In this document: piece after piece, positions 8,132 through 16,413 of the stretch
Numbering within the stretch: position 1 is the first letter of the stretch
Layout of the letters: each line of letters starts with the position of its first letter
DNA from: Candidatus Bathyarchaeota archaeon
Lineage (GTDB): Archaea; Thermoproteota; Bathyarchaeia; TCS64
DNA: 64,000 nucleotides
Assembly (NCBI GenBank): GCA_018396865.1
Contig: JAGTRB010000004.1
Span: 59,311-123,310 of the forward strand
Reading direction: 5' to 3'
The notes under the pieces: model-generated
What the model saw: only the letters and a program-made list of their open reading frames with translations
The model's database searches: none
Told to the model about the DNA's origin: nothing
Made by a program: the position numbers and the translations under genes

Positions 8132-9439
8132 GTGTTTCAGCCGGTGAAGGGGACTAGGGACTATCTCCCGGATGAGATGAGAAGGAGGAACTGGGTTTTA
8201 GATAGGATAAGGAGGGTATTTGAGCGCTACGGATTTGAGCCTCTTGGAACCCCGGCGCTCGAGAGCTGGGAGATGCTGAAGATCAAGAGTGGAGAGGATA
8301 TCATAGACCAGATCTATTATTTTAAGGATAAATCCGAGAGAGAGCTGGGCCTCAGATTTGAATGGACGGCCTCCCTCTGCAGGGTAGTCGCATCTCACAA
8401 GGAGCTGCCCATGCCCTTCAAGAGGTATGTCATAGGCCCTGTCTGGAGATATGAGCATCCATCTGAGAAGAGACTGAGGGAGTTCTGGCAGGCAGACGCG
8501 GACATCGTAGGGGTTGGGGAGGCAATAGCCGATGCTGAGGTTCTCGCCGTAGCCGTTGATGGGCTAAAACAGATAGGCTTCGAGGACTTCAAGATAAGAG
8601 TCAACGATAGGAGAGTCTTAGAGGCTCTCCTCAACATCGCTGGCATGCCACTAGGTAGGTCCCTAGAGATATTTAGAGCAGTGGATAAGATCCAGAAGAT
8701 AGGGGTGGAAGGCGTAAAGGAGGAGTTGAAGAGGCTTGGATCATCCGAAGCCTCAGTTAACAGGCTTTTAGGGCTGATAAAGATGAAGGGTAGGCCAGAT
8801 GAGGTGTTAGAGGAACTGGAAAGGCTAGTCGCAGGCTCCCCCGTAGGGCTTATCGGGTTAAACTCACTAAAGGAGATCGATAAATACTCCATGTTATTCG
8901 GCATAGAGGAGCATATACAGATAGATCTAAGCCTCGCCAGGGGCCTAGATTACTATACTGGACCCGTATTTGAGATCTACGCGGGTGGATTCGAGGGCTA
9001 CGGCAGCATAGCTGGAGGGGGAAGATATGATGATCTCATCAAGCTCTTCGGCGGGGATCAGACCCCAGCGACGGGGATCTCCCTCGGCATTGAGCGCATC
9101 CTCCTCCTCATTGAGGAAATGGGGAAGCTCAGAAACCTAGAGTTTGGACCGAGGATCTATGTAGCCCCGATCTCTCCAAAGGTGAGGCCAAAGGCCATAG
9201 AGATTGCCCAACTCCTGAGGAAGGAAGGATTCGAGACGGATATGGACCTTATGAACAGAAGCTTAACCAAGCAGCTTGAACACGCTGATAGGAAAGGATT
9301 CAGCTGGGTAGTGATAGTGGGCGAGAGGGAGATGGCCGAAGGTCGGGTAACACTCCGCTGTATGAGGACAGGGGAGCAGAGATCTGTTAAGCTGGTGGAG
9401 CTTCCGGGTCAACTCAAGCCCCCCTCCTCATCCCCCTGA
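8132..9439 (+). CDS. hisS: Histidyl-tRNA synthetase
   Basis: Class II aminoacyl-tRNA synthetase charging tRNA-His. The 435-aa protein starts FQPVKGTRDYLPDEM. Motif 2 is in the region RYVIGPVWRYEHPSEKR, the histidine-specific motif is ARGLDYYTGPVFEIY, and motif 3 is ATGISLGIERILLL. A C-terminal anticodon-binding domain (PKVRPKAIEIAQLLR onward) completes the usual architecture. The GTG at 8132 follows GGAGG. The 3' end overlaps the convergent endonuclease gene by 31 nt. Confidence 0.97.
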   Translation: MFQPVKGTRDYLPDEMRRRNWVLDRIRRVFERYGFEPLGTPALESWEMLKIKSGEDIIDQIYYFKDKSERELGLRFEWTASLCRVVASHKELPMPFKRYVIGPVWRYEHPSEKRLREFWQADADIVGVGEAIADAEVLAVAVDGLKQIGFEDFKIRVNDRRVLEALLNIAGMPLGRSLEIFRAVDKIQKIGVEGVKEELKRLGSSEASVNRLLGLIKMKGRPDEVLEELERLVAGSPVGLIGLNSLKEIDKYSMLFGIEEHIQIDLSLARGLDYYTGPVFEIYAGGFEGYGSIAGGGRYDDLIKLFGGDQTPATGISLGIERILLLIEEMGKLRNLEFGPRIYVAPISPKVRPKAIEIAQLLRKEGFETDMDLMNRSLTKQLEHADRKGFSWVVIVGEREMAEGRVTLRCMRTGEQRSVKLVELPGQLKPPSSSP

Positions 9440-9987
9440 AACTTCATCTCTGCGATCGTATAGTAAACGACCTCCCCTCTTCTATCGATAACTGCGATCT
9501 TGAGGCTCTTATTATCCTCCTCCGCGGCCCTAAGGACCTCAAGGATGCGGGATATGGGCTCCGGTAACCCCTCACATATCACGTGTATCATGTATTTTGG
9601 AGGCCTCTTAGGGTATGATCCCCTCTCATATACAACGAAGTCCACCGTCCTTCCTACCCCCTCCTTGACCACGAATCCCCTGGCCCTTAGGTCCCTATAG
9701 ACCAGATACCTCGTCCAGGATAGTTGATCCTCCGAGGAAAACCTTCTCAAGAGTTCCTCGAAGGAGAGCCCCCTCCTATCCCTCTCGTCTAAGACGATTA
9801 TCCTCGATCTTTCGAGGAGGTATAAAGCCTCGAAGGGCTTTAATGTTAGGAGGCGATCGTCCTGGAAGGAGCCATAACCATCCTGATATAGAGTACCGGC
9901 ATCGCTCAGGTCAGGCACCACAATAACTCCATCCCCGGTGTAAACTGCACATATCGGGCACATAACCTCAGACCATTTCCATATCAA
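9409..9987 (-). CDS. endA: tRNA-splicing endonuclease EndA
   Basis: Subunit of the archaeal tRNA intron endonuclease that cuts bulge-helix-bulge motifs. The C-terminal catalytic domain is recognisable: YLVYRDLRARGFVVKEG, then VDFVVY with the catalytic Tyr (residue 120), MIHV with the His (135), and EDNKSLKIAVID with the Lys (160). At 192 aa it fits the homotetrameric alpha4 size. I give the longest TTG start because a TATA-like box (TTTAATAT on the minus strand, about 10006-10013) is 25 nt upstream; an ATG at 9963 that matches the family N-terminus is a real alternative. Confidence 0.88.
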   Translation of the reverse strand: MIWKWSEVMCPICAVYTGDGVIVVPDLSDAGTLYQDGYGSFQDDRLLTLKPFEALYLLERSRIIVLDERDRRGLSFEELLRRFSSEDQLSWTRYLVYRDLRARGFVVKEGVGRTVDFVVYERGSYPKRPPKYMIHVICEGLPEPISRILEVLRAAEEDNKSLKIAVIDRRGEVVYYTIAEMKFQGDEEGGLS

Positions 9988-10058
9988 ACTGCCCGAGGGA
10001 GGATATTAAACACTCGGCCTTACATCCGAGCTGGCTTAAGGTCGATCAACCCTTCAAA

Positions 10059-10066
10059 TTTATTAA
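10059..10066 (+). promoter_or_regulatory. TATA-like box upstream of putative C/D-box RNA
   Basis: TTTATTAA at 10059-10066 is 23-30 nt upstream of the GC-rich terminal stem at 10089 and faces no coding start on this strand for another 200 nt. The spacing fits an archaeal promoter driving the small RNA at 10089-10152. Confidence 0.5.
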
Positions 10067-10088
10067 GAATCTGTTAGAAAAATGGATG

Positions 10089-10152
10089 GGGCGGGCGATG
10101 ATGAGTTTGCCCCTCTGACCGGTGATGAGGATCTTGAGTTTGGAGCCCGCCC
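10089..10152 (+). ncRNA. Probable C/D-box guide sRNA
   Basis: A 64-nt element in the endA/tautomerase gap. The ends form a perfect 8-bp stem, GGGCGGGC (10089-10096) with GCCCGCCC (10145-10152). Inside, box C is ATGATGA (10098-10104), box D' is CTGA (10115-10118) and box C' is GTGATGA (10122-10128), 3 nt after D'. The guide spacers are 10 nt (10105-10114) and 12 nt (10129-10140). The terminal D box is degenerate (TGGA at 10141-10144). Size, spacing and upstream TATA box match archaeal methylation guides; I could not assign an rRNA or tRNA target. Confidence 0.6.
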
Positions 10153-10281
10153 TAACAAAATATGACCCGCGTATTCGGAGCAGTTTCTTCGCTTTTTATG
10201 CGTAATTCAAGATTGAGGAAAATCTCCATTGACCAATCTATTGAATTAAGATCACTGACTCATCGGTACCCTCAACAATAA

Positions 10282-10290
10282 AAATTTAAA
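10282..10290 (+). promoter_or_regulatory. TATA-like box for tautomerase gene
   Basis: AAATTTAAA at 10282-10290 is about 28 nt upstream of the ATG at 10314, so the transcript would be leaderless or nearly so. Confidence 0.45.
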
Positions 10291-10313
10291 TCGGATTGGA
10301 GAAGTTTCTAAAT

Positions 10314-10493
10314 ATGCCTTTAGTGGAGATCAAATGGTTTAAAGGAAGGGATGACGCCACCAAGGCTAAGACCATTGAACTTGTAACGAAGGCCATATGC
10401 GACGCAACGGGATGTAGGCCAGAGGATGTGACCGTTATAATACAGGATGTTGATAGAGCCTCTTGGGGTAGGGCTGGAAAACCATTCGGTTAG
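10314..10493 (+). CDS. 4-oxalocrotonate tautomerase-like protein
   Basis: Small tautomerase-superfamily protein (59 aa). I choose the ATG at 10314, not the upstream in-frame start at 10296, because the family needs Pro-1 directly after the removed methionine, and here the product reads MPLVEIKWFKGR. The conserved pattern KAKTIELVTKAICDATGC...VTVIIQDVDRASWGRAGKP is the 4-OT fold, with arginines near residues 11 and 40. The physiological substrate is unknown. It is convergent with lysS and overlaps its end by 4 nt. Confidence 0.85.
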   Translation: MPLVEIKWFKGRDDATKAKTIELVTKAICDATGCRPEDVTVIIQDVDRASWGRAGKPFG

Positions 10494-12118
10494 AGAACTT
10501 GGTTTGAGAGTTTTCTCTCGAGTTCTCTAGCTGTGAGGAAATCCTCTAACCTTTTTATGACATTCTCCTTGCCTAAGGCCGAGACGTAGGGGCCAAACCT
10601 TGGACCATGGGGGCTCCCTAGAAGGGCTTGATATAGGAGCTCGAAGAGGCGTTTTGGCTGTATGCCCTTCGACCTTGAGACGCTGAAGACGGAGTTTTGA
10701 TACTCCTCCTCCGTCTCGGAGGCCTTCAAGATAGCTATAAGCTCTTCAATGGCCTCCCTCTCCTCTCGGCTGATCTCAGCACGAATAAAGGGAGACTCAA
10801 AGTCCTTTGCCCAATTTAAAGCATATACTATCCGCCTGTTAATCTCCTCATCGTCTCGGAGATGATATCCATAATCCTTCAGCTTCTCCCTAACGTATTC
10901 AAACTCCCTTCCCCTAGGGGCGGCGGTGGCTAGGCTTACCAGGATGTTGTAGGGTATATGGTACCTGCTCTCCTTTGGGGGTTTGAGCATCCAGCAGTAC
11001 TCATATAAACCCCTCAGCTTCGCCCTCTCCCTTTCATCAGTTACCTCAATCTTCCCGAAGTAGATGTCCTCCAGGTCGTCCAGCTCATCCATGTATGATG
11101 GGATGTCCTCTGGTGATATACTCCTAGTTCCAACAAACCTCTTCAGGAGGAGAAGGTTTAGGGATTGAGGTGAGCCGTATCGAAGCCAGACCTGTGGAGT
11201 GAAGACGTTCCCTGCGGACTTGGATATCTTCCTGCCTCCCTTATCGAGGAACATCTCATATTGGGCGTGCATCGGAGGTTCGAAGTTCAGTACCTCCCTC
11301 GATATCCGATCATTGACCCTCACAGAGTCGGAAATATCCTTTCCATATGCCTCAAACCTGATATCCAGTGCTCTCCATCGGCTTGCGAACTCCACCTTCC
11401 AGCTTAGCTTACCTCTCCCAGCGAGGACGTCGACCTCCCCCTCATATCCACACCCATCCATCCAGGCTCCCTTGACCATCATGCCGGAACACTTGTATAG
11501 AACCTTGTGCTCATTCTCCAGATACCTGTAGGATTGGGTGGTGTAGATGCGGCCGCACCCATCACAGATCGGAAAGTAGGGTAGAGCCTCCTCATACTTG
11601 TCTTGGCCAAGCTCCTCCCTTATAATCCTTCCAACCCTAGCAGCGTTCTCCATGATGGTCAGTATCTCGTCGTTGAGGAGCCCCTCCTTGTAAGCCCTAG
11701 AACCGGACATGAAGACGTATTCAACACCACAGGCTTCTAAAGCATCGAGGAGGAGCGAGGTCATATGGTCTCCGAAGCTCTCATGACAGCCTCCAAAGGG
11801 ATCAGGTATATGTGAGACTGGGTGTCCAAGCCACCTCTCAAGATCCCTGGGGAAACCAGCTGGGACCTTCCTTAGGCCATCCATATCATCTGAGAAGGCT
11901 ATCAGCTCGGAGTTATAGCCCTGAACCTTCACTCCGAGGGCCACGGCATAGTTTCTCACAGCATCTCCGAGGCTCCCTATGTGTGGGAGGCCTGAGGCTC
12001 CCAGCCCACTCTCGGTCCTGATCATGGCTAAGCTTCTTCCAAGCCTCTTTTCCCGCTCTATGAGTTCTCTCGCCGTCTTATCATACCATGTGCCGCGTCC
12101 AATTATCTCCACTGGCAT
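10490..12118 (-). CDS. lysS: Lysyl-tRNA synthetase, class I
   Basis: Class I LysRS, common in archaea and rare in bacteria. The 542-aa protein has the HIGH-type motif GLPHIGSLGD near residue 43, the KMSKS-type motif RKISKSAGN near residue 300, and an internal zinc-finger-like region, CDGCGRIY followed by CSGMM...GCGYEGE. The C-terminal helical domain binds the anticodon. The ATG follows GGAGTTAG, and a TATA-like box is at 12151-12160. Confidence 0.96.
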   Translation of the reverse strand: MPVEIIGRGTWYDKTARELIEREKRLGRSLAMIRTESGLGASGLPHIGSLGDAVRNYAVALGVKVQGYNSELIAFSDDMDGLRKVPAGFPRDLERWLGHPVSHIPDPFGGCHESFGDHMTSLLLDALEACGVEYVFMSGSRAYKEGLLNDEILTIMENAARVGRIIREELGQDKYEEALPYFPICDGCGRIYTTQSYRYLENEHKVLYKCSGMMVKGAWMDGCGYEGEVDVLAGRGKLSWKVEFASRWRALDIRFEAYGKDISDSVRVNDRISREVLNFEPPMHAQYEMFLDKGGRKISKSAGNVFTPQVWLRYGSPQSLNLLLLKRFVGTRSISPEDIPSYMDELDDLEDIYFGKIEVTDERERAKLRGLYEYCWMLKPPKESRYHIPYNILVSLATAAPRGREFEYVREKLKDYGYHLRDDEEINRRIVYALNWAKDFESPFIRAEISREEREAIEELIAILKASETEEEYQNSVFSVSRSKGIQPKRLFELLYQALLGSPHGPRFGPYVSALGKENVIKRLEDFLTARELERKLSNQVL

Positions 12119-12150
12119 CTAACTCCATTTAATCTTCTTTCCATAAGGTT

Positions 12151-12160
12151 AGATTTAAGG
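12151..12160 (-). promoter_or_regulatory. TATA-like box for lysS
   Basis: On the minus strand CCTTAAATCT lies about 35 nt before the lysS ATG, allowing a short leader that holds the GGAG Shine-Dalgarno site (complement of 12123-12126). Confidence 0.4.
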
Positions 12161-12196
12161 CTAGGGCCCTCAATAGAAAAATTTTTCACACTTCCT

Positions 12197-13123
12197 TTAA
12201 TCCTTATGGTCGGCTCTCCCTTTGTCCTCTCCCTTTAACCATTTGTAGTACTCTATGAATCCTAGGAGGCTCGTCGATATGGAGTTCTCTCTCCTTCTTG
12301 ATATCTCTCCAAACCTCCTGAGCATTGGATCCTCCTCTATTAGTAGTTCTCTGGCCTCATCTATGCTTAGGCCCTCATCCACGCACCTCTCGGCGATTCT
12401 AGACCACAAGAGTATCTGGCTTCTATGGCTCCTAAGCTTCTCCAAGCCCCTATCAGCATACCCGAAGTGGCCATAGCAAACTATATCTGGCTCTAGGGCT
12501 ATGAGCTTGTCCAGGCTCTCAACCGCCTTATCGGGATTGAATGGAGGAGGGGTGGTCGGGAGGATGGCTCCAGACTTAGCTGAGTAGAGACCTCCCGCAT
12601 CGCCAAGGATCAGGACTCTATCCTCGGGCACATAGTAGCATTGATGATGAGAGGCATGGCCTGGTGTCCACACAACCTTAACGGCCGTTCCATCGAGGTA
12701 TAACTCCTCTCCGTCTGAAGAGGGCCTAATCCTCTCCTCGTCGACTCCCCTGATCTCCCCATACTCGTCTACACCGTCCCCGAAAAATTGCCTCGCGGCG
12801 GCCTCGAGTTTGGAGGGATCCACCATATGTGGAGCACCCCTAGGGTGAACATGGAGCTGAGAGTTGGGATAAAGTTCAAGAACTCTCCAGGAGCCGCCTG
12901 AGTGGTCTAGATGGATATGGGTCGCTCCCACCAAGATTAAATCATCTCTTCCTACGCCGATATGCTGCAGCTCCTGAAGCACTCCTGGGATAGATGCGGT
13001 GGGACCCGTATCAATTACTATGCTGGTCTCCCCCTTGACTAGGTAGGTTCCCAGGACTCCGTGACGTCCATGATACTCGGCATCTATGAGATATACTCCA
13101 CCCCTAACAAGCTCATACGTCAA
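12197..13123 (-). CDS. Metallo-beta-lactamase fold hydrolase
   Basis: MBL-superfamily hydrolase, 308 aa. Metal ligands are visible: ATHIHLDHSGG (HxHxDH) near residue 88, TPGHASHH near residue 155, GDAGG near residue 175 and CYGHFGY near residue 218. It resembles the glyoxalase II-like branch, but the substrate cannot be told from sequence. It appears monocistronic, with a TATA-like box (minus strand) near 13148-13163. Confidence 0.85.
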   Translation of the reverse strand: MTYELVRGGVYLIDAEYHGRHGVLGTYLVKGETSIVIDTGPTASIPGVLQELQHIGVGRDDLILVGATHIHLDHSGGSWRVLELYPNSQLHVHPRGAPHMVDPSKLEAAARQFFGDGVDEYGEIRGVDEERIRPSSDGEELYLDGTAVKVVWTPGHASHHQCYYVPEDRVLILGDAGGLYSAKSGAILPTTPPPFNPDKAVESLDKLIALEPDIVCYGHFGYADRGLEKLRSHRSQILLWSRIAERCVDEGLSIDEARELLIEEDPMLRRFGEISRRRENSISTSLLGFIEYYKWLKGEDKGRADHKD

Positions 13124-13183
13124 CCTAGATCGATTTGATGCTGCAAGGGAACTTTTAAGTGTGTCTCCCTAACCTACCCGAGA

Positions 13184-13600
13184 TCAACCTCCACCCTCGA
13201 GGATGTATGAAGCAGCTGACCTGATGATGATCGTAAGCCCTAGACATATGATTATTGAGGGGATGAGGGCTGTAATAGGAATTAAACGCTCACTATACTC
13301 CCTTAGGAGGAAGGTAACAACCAATATTAAGATTCCATTAATTGAGTCCATGACCCCCCTTTGTGGATTAATTTTAGCCCAAAGCCTTAAACCAGCCTTT
13401 AGGAAGTTCCAGATGCCAGTTAAGGTGAGGAGATATATTAAAGGGCATATTATGGTTCTAGGCAATATGGCTGGACCAACCCTCCAGCTGTTAAGCCAGA
13501 GTAGGAGTTCTGATGGGGTTTCGGGAAATAAAATTAGGGTCGAGGCGAGGATTATGAGAAGCACTCCAAATCTGACCTTCTCCAGTAGATCCCCCGTCAA
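13184..13600 (-). CDS. Small integral membrane protein, function unknown
   Basis: A 138-aa protein with four predicted membrane segments (for example FGVLLIILASTLILF, TIICPLIYLLTLTGI, GILILVVTFLL and LIPSIIICLGLTIII). The size and four-helix layout recall TctB-like small subunits of solute transporters, but no partner genes are nearby, so I do not assign that function. The start is TTG. The opposite strand also has a long frame here, but only this strand gives a membrane-like protein. Confidence 0.6.
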   Translation of the reverse strand: MTGDLLEKVRFGVLLIILASTLILFPETPSELLLWLNSWRVGPAILPRTIICPLIYLLTLTGIWNFLKAGLRLWAKINPQRGVMDSINGILILVVTFLLREYSERLIPITALIPSIIICLGLTIIIRSAASYILEGGG

Positions 13601-13702
13601 GCTGATTCATCTCATATTAATAAGGATGATTTAAAATGACTAAAAAGGGAACATATGAGATCTTCCTCTAGGGCGATGGAAATCTCATATTTTAAATGGG
13701 TT

Positions 13703-13933
13703 TCACTCCACCACTATCATGGTTAGGGTTGATCTAACTCCCTTGAGAGCTCTCATCTTTGAACTTACAACGTCCCTAACCGTTGAAACGGAATCCACCT
13801 CTATCTTCGCTATCAGGTCGTAGAGGCCGTAGAGGCCGTATACCTCCTTCACCTCGCTGATCCCCCTTAAGGCCCTGCTGACATCCGCCTCGGAGCCGCT
13901 CTCAACGTTTATTAGGATATATGCAATGGTCAT
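13703..13933 (-). CDS. Stand-alone Lrp/AsnC ligand-binding (RAM) domain protein
   Basis: A 76-aa protein made only of the RAM effector-binding domain of Lrp/AsnC regulators: AYILINVESGSEADVSRALRGI, then VKEVYGLYGLYDLIAKIEVD, and a C-terminal beta strand STLTMIVVE. There is no helix-turn-helix. Such proteins are thought to oligomerise and bind amino acids or to modulate full-length Lrp proteins. It is divergent from the thiolase gene. Confidence 0.85.
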   Translation of the reverse strand: MTIAYILINVESGSEADVSRALRGISEVKEVYGLYGLYDLIAKIEVDSVSTVRDVVSSKMRALKGVRSTLTMIVVE

Positions 13934-14019
13934 TCAAACCGCCTCTCAGGGGGTTAACGGAATCCCTTTTAAACCTTTTCCCGTTTTATTATGGGAACAC
14001 CATAAAATGGGGGAGAATT

Positions 14020-15255
14020 ATGGGATTGTTTAGGAATGTCGCGGTTGTTGGGGCTGGGATGACCCGTTTCCATAACAGGATACATGCCGGTAAGACAGGG
14101 AGGGACCTCTTTGTGGAGGCGGTCCTCGAGGCTGTTGACTCTGTGGATAAAGGATTTGAGCTGAGAGAGGCGGAGGCCATATTCATAGGCAACTATTCAA
14201 GCGACTGCTTCGAGGGGCAGGGCCACACAGCAGCCATGATGGCTGACTGGTTGGGTCTCACCCCAAGGGCCTCCACCCGCGTCGAGGACGCCTGTGCGAG
14301 TTCAGGTGTAGCGATCAATATGGCGACTCTAGCGATTGCCTCAGGGGCTTATGATCTCGTGATCGTTGGAGGATTTGAGAAGATGACGGAGAAGGGGACG
14401 GAGGAGGCCACGGAGATCCTCGCCATGGCCTCAGACGCCCTATACGAGGTGCCAGTCGGCTTCACCTTCCCAGGGCTCTATGCCGCAATCGCGACAGCCC
14501 ATTTCAAGAGATACGGATCTTCATGGGAGGAGCTTGCCGCGATATCGATAAAGAATCACAGGAATGGCGCCCTCAATGAGAAGGCCCACTTCCAGTCGGA
14601 TATCATGGAGACGGCTAGGAGGCTGGGTGAGAGGCACAACATGACATTCAAAGATGAGCTGGAGTTTCTAAGGTCCCCATTAAACCCCTTTGTAGCTTAT
14701 CCCCTGAGGCTTTTCGATTGTTGTCCCATCTCCGATGGGGCTTCAGCCCTAGTCATCGCATCAAGCGATATAGCTAAGAAGTACACAGATACTCCGATAT
14801 ACATAAAGGGGTTTGGGCAGGCCTCCGATACATTCTCCCTCCATAACAGGGAGGAGCTGACGGAACTTAGAGCCACGAGGATTGCGGCCTCCCAAGCCTA
14901 TAAGATGGCTGGAGTCTCACCCGAGGACATCGATCTAGCTGATGTCCATGACTGCTTCACAATTGCCGAGGTTCTAGCGGTTGAGGATCTCGGATTCTTC
15001 CCAAAGGGTCAGGGTGGCAAGGCTGCTCTCGAGGGGAGAACATCTCTCGATGGCGAAATGCCCATCAACCCGGATGGAGGTCTCAAGGCAAAGGGGCATC
15101 CTGTCGGGGCGACTGGGGCGGCGATGGCTTATGAGATGTTTAAACAGCTGAGGGGGGAGGCCGGGAGGCGTCAGGTGGATGACGCCGAGATAGGGCTTAC
15201 CCAGAATGTAGGGGCGTCCGGTGCAACAGTCGTGGTACAGGTTTATGGGAGGTAA
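14020..15255 (+). CDS. Thiolase (SCP-x type acetyl-CoA acetyltransferase)
   Basis: Archaeal SCP-x-type thiolase joining or cleaving acyl-CoA with acetyl-CoA. The ATG at 14020 gives 411 aa beginning GLFRNVAVVGAGMTRF; a longer frame from 13921 would cross the promoter region. The nucleophilic Cys is in RVEDACASSGVAI (about residue 92) and the His in KAKGHPVGATGAAM. The final NVGASGATVVVQ replaces the CxG of classical thiolases, as in the SCP-x group. It is followed 5 nt later by its DUF35 partner. Confidence 0.93.
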   Translation: MGLFRNVAVVGAGMTRFHNRIHAGKTGRDLFVEAVLEAVDSVDKGFELREAEAIFIGNYSSDCFEGQGHTAAMMADWLGLTPRASTRVEDACASSGVAINMATLAIASGAYDLVIVGGFEKMTEKGTEEATEILAMASDALYEVPVGFTFPGLYAAIATAHFKRYGSSWEELAAISIKNHRNGALNEKAHFQSDIMETARRLGERHNMTFKDELEFLRSPLNPFVAYPLRLFDCCPISDGASALVIASSDIAKKYTDTPIYIKGFGQASDTFSLHNREELTELRATRIAASQAYKMAGVSPEDIDLADVHDCFTIAEVLAVEDLGFFPKGQGGKAALEGRTSLDGEMPINPDGGLKAKGHPVGATGAAMAYEMFKQLRGEAGRRQVDDAEIGLTQNVGASGATVVVQVYGR

Positions 15256-15260
15256 TTGGT

Positions 15261-15644
15261 TTGGAGGAGAAACCCTTCACCACAAGCTCCTACAGAGAGT
15301 TTCTGGAGTCCGGGAAGATAATGGCAAACAGGTGTAGAAGCTGCGGGAATGTTCACTTACCTCCGAGGCCGATATGTCCTAGGTGCGGCGGGAGAAGCCT
15401 CGAGTGGATGGAAATTCGGGGGAGAGGAACCCTACAGGCCTTCACGGTGATCCATGTACCCCCAACAAGGTTGAAGGGTAGACAACCTTACGCGACGGGG
15501 ATAGTGAAGCTGGAAGAGGGGCCAAGCATATCTGGGCTGATCCTAGACGTGAAGCGGGGAGAAGATATAGATATCGGGGTGGAGGCCGAGGCCATTATAG
15601 TTAGAGAGGGGGATGGACTCAAGCTCTGCTTCAGGCTGGTCTAG
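15261..15644 (+). CDS. DUF35 OB-fold/zinc-ribbon protein, thiolase partner
   Basis: A 127-aa Zn-ribbon OB-fold (DUF35) protein. The rubredoxin-like zinc site is CRSC (25-28) and CPRC (39-42); the OB-fold follows from about residue 55. In archaea DUF35 proteins form complexes with SCP-x thiolases and help channel CoA intermediates. The TTG start follows GGAGGT with 7-nt spacing. The 3' end overlaps the convergent enoyl-CoA hydratase by 14 nt. Confidence 0.9.
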   Translation: MEEKPFTTSSYREFLESGKIMANRCRSCGNVHLPPRPICPRCGGRSLEWMEIRGRGTLQAFTVIHVPPTRLKGRQPYATGIVKLEEGPSISGLILDVKRGEDIDIGVEAEAIIVREGDGLKLCFRLV

Positions 15645-16413
15645 GCTTCCCGAAGACCGGCTTCCGCCTCTCAAGAAAAGCTGAAAACCCCTCCCTGAAG
15701 TCCTCTGTGCAGAAGAGCCCTCCAAAGCTCTCTGCTTCAGCCTCTAGAGCCTCCTCGCACTTGAGTTGGGAGTTGAGAAGCCTCTTGGCCTCGGCTAGTG
15801 CGGTTGCTGGCCCGTTGGCTAGTGTGGAGGCCAACCCCTTCGTCTCGGCTAGGAGCTTCTCAGCCGGGACCACCCTATTTATCAGGCCTATCCTGAAGGC
15901 CTCTTCCGCGTCTATGATCCTACCGGTCATTATCAATTCCATCGCCCTCGTGTATCCTATGATCCTTGGCAGAAGGGAGGTGGCTCCCCATCCTGGGATT
16001 AGGCCTAAGCCGATCTCGGGCTGCCCGAACCTCGCGTTCTGGGAGGCTATTCTGAGGTCGCAGGCTAGAGCGAGTTCGCATCCTCCTCCGAGGGCATATC
16101 CATTTACCGCAGCTATAGTCGGTTTTGGTAAACTCATGATGCTCGAGAAGGTCGAGTGGCCTCTCCTAGAGAGCTCCAACGCCTCATCCCTAGAGAACCC
16201 CCTAACCATGGATATGTCGAGGCCTGCGCTGAAGGCCCGTTCACCGGCGCCGGTTATTATGACGCACCTGACATCATCATCCACCTCAACACTCTTGATC
16301 ACCTTCTGGATCTCTTCAAGCATGCTTGGGGTGATTGCATTCAGTTTTTCAGGCCTGTTCAGGGTTACCCAGCATATCCCTTCCTCTATCTTCGATATGA
16401 TTTCTTCCCTCAT
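15631..16413 (-). CDS. Enoyl-CoA hydratase/isomerase family protein
   Basis: Crotonase-superfamily enzyme, 260 aa, expected to hydrate 2-enoyl-CoA. The oxyanion-hole regions are FSAGLDI and NGYALGGGCELALACD; the two catalytic glutamates are at about residue 113 (GGCELAL) and 133 (QPEIGLGLIPG), both present, favouring hydratase activity. It overlaps the 3-hydroxyacyl-CoA dehydrogenase gene by 4 nt, so the two are coupled. Confidence 0.93.
   Translation of the reverse strand: MREEIISKIEEGICWVTLNRPEKLNAITPSMLEEIQKVIKSVEVDDDVRCVIITGAGERAFSAGLDISMVRGFSRDEALELSRRGHSTFSSIMSLPKPTIAAVNGYALGGGCELALACDLRIASQNARFGQPEIGLGLIPGWGATSLLPRIIGYTRAMELIMTGRIIDAEEAFRIGLINRVVPAEKLLAETKGLASTLANGPATALAEAKRLLNSQLKCEEALEAEAESFGGLFCTEDFREGFSAFLERRKPVFGKPRPA

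Noticed and set aside
10089..10152. Possible tRNA because of the GC-rich closing stem
   Set aside because: There is no T8, no TTCRANY T-loop and no anticodon arm; the box C, D' and C' motifs fit a C/D RNA better.
13203..13634. 143-codon plus-strand frame
   Set aside because: It mirrors the minus-strand gene, which encodes a coherent four-helix membrane protein with native codon use; the plus-strand peptide has no such pattern.
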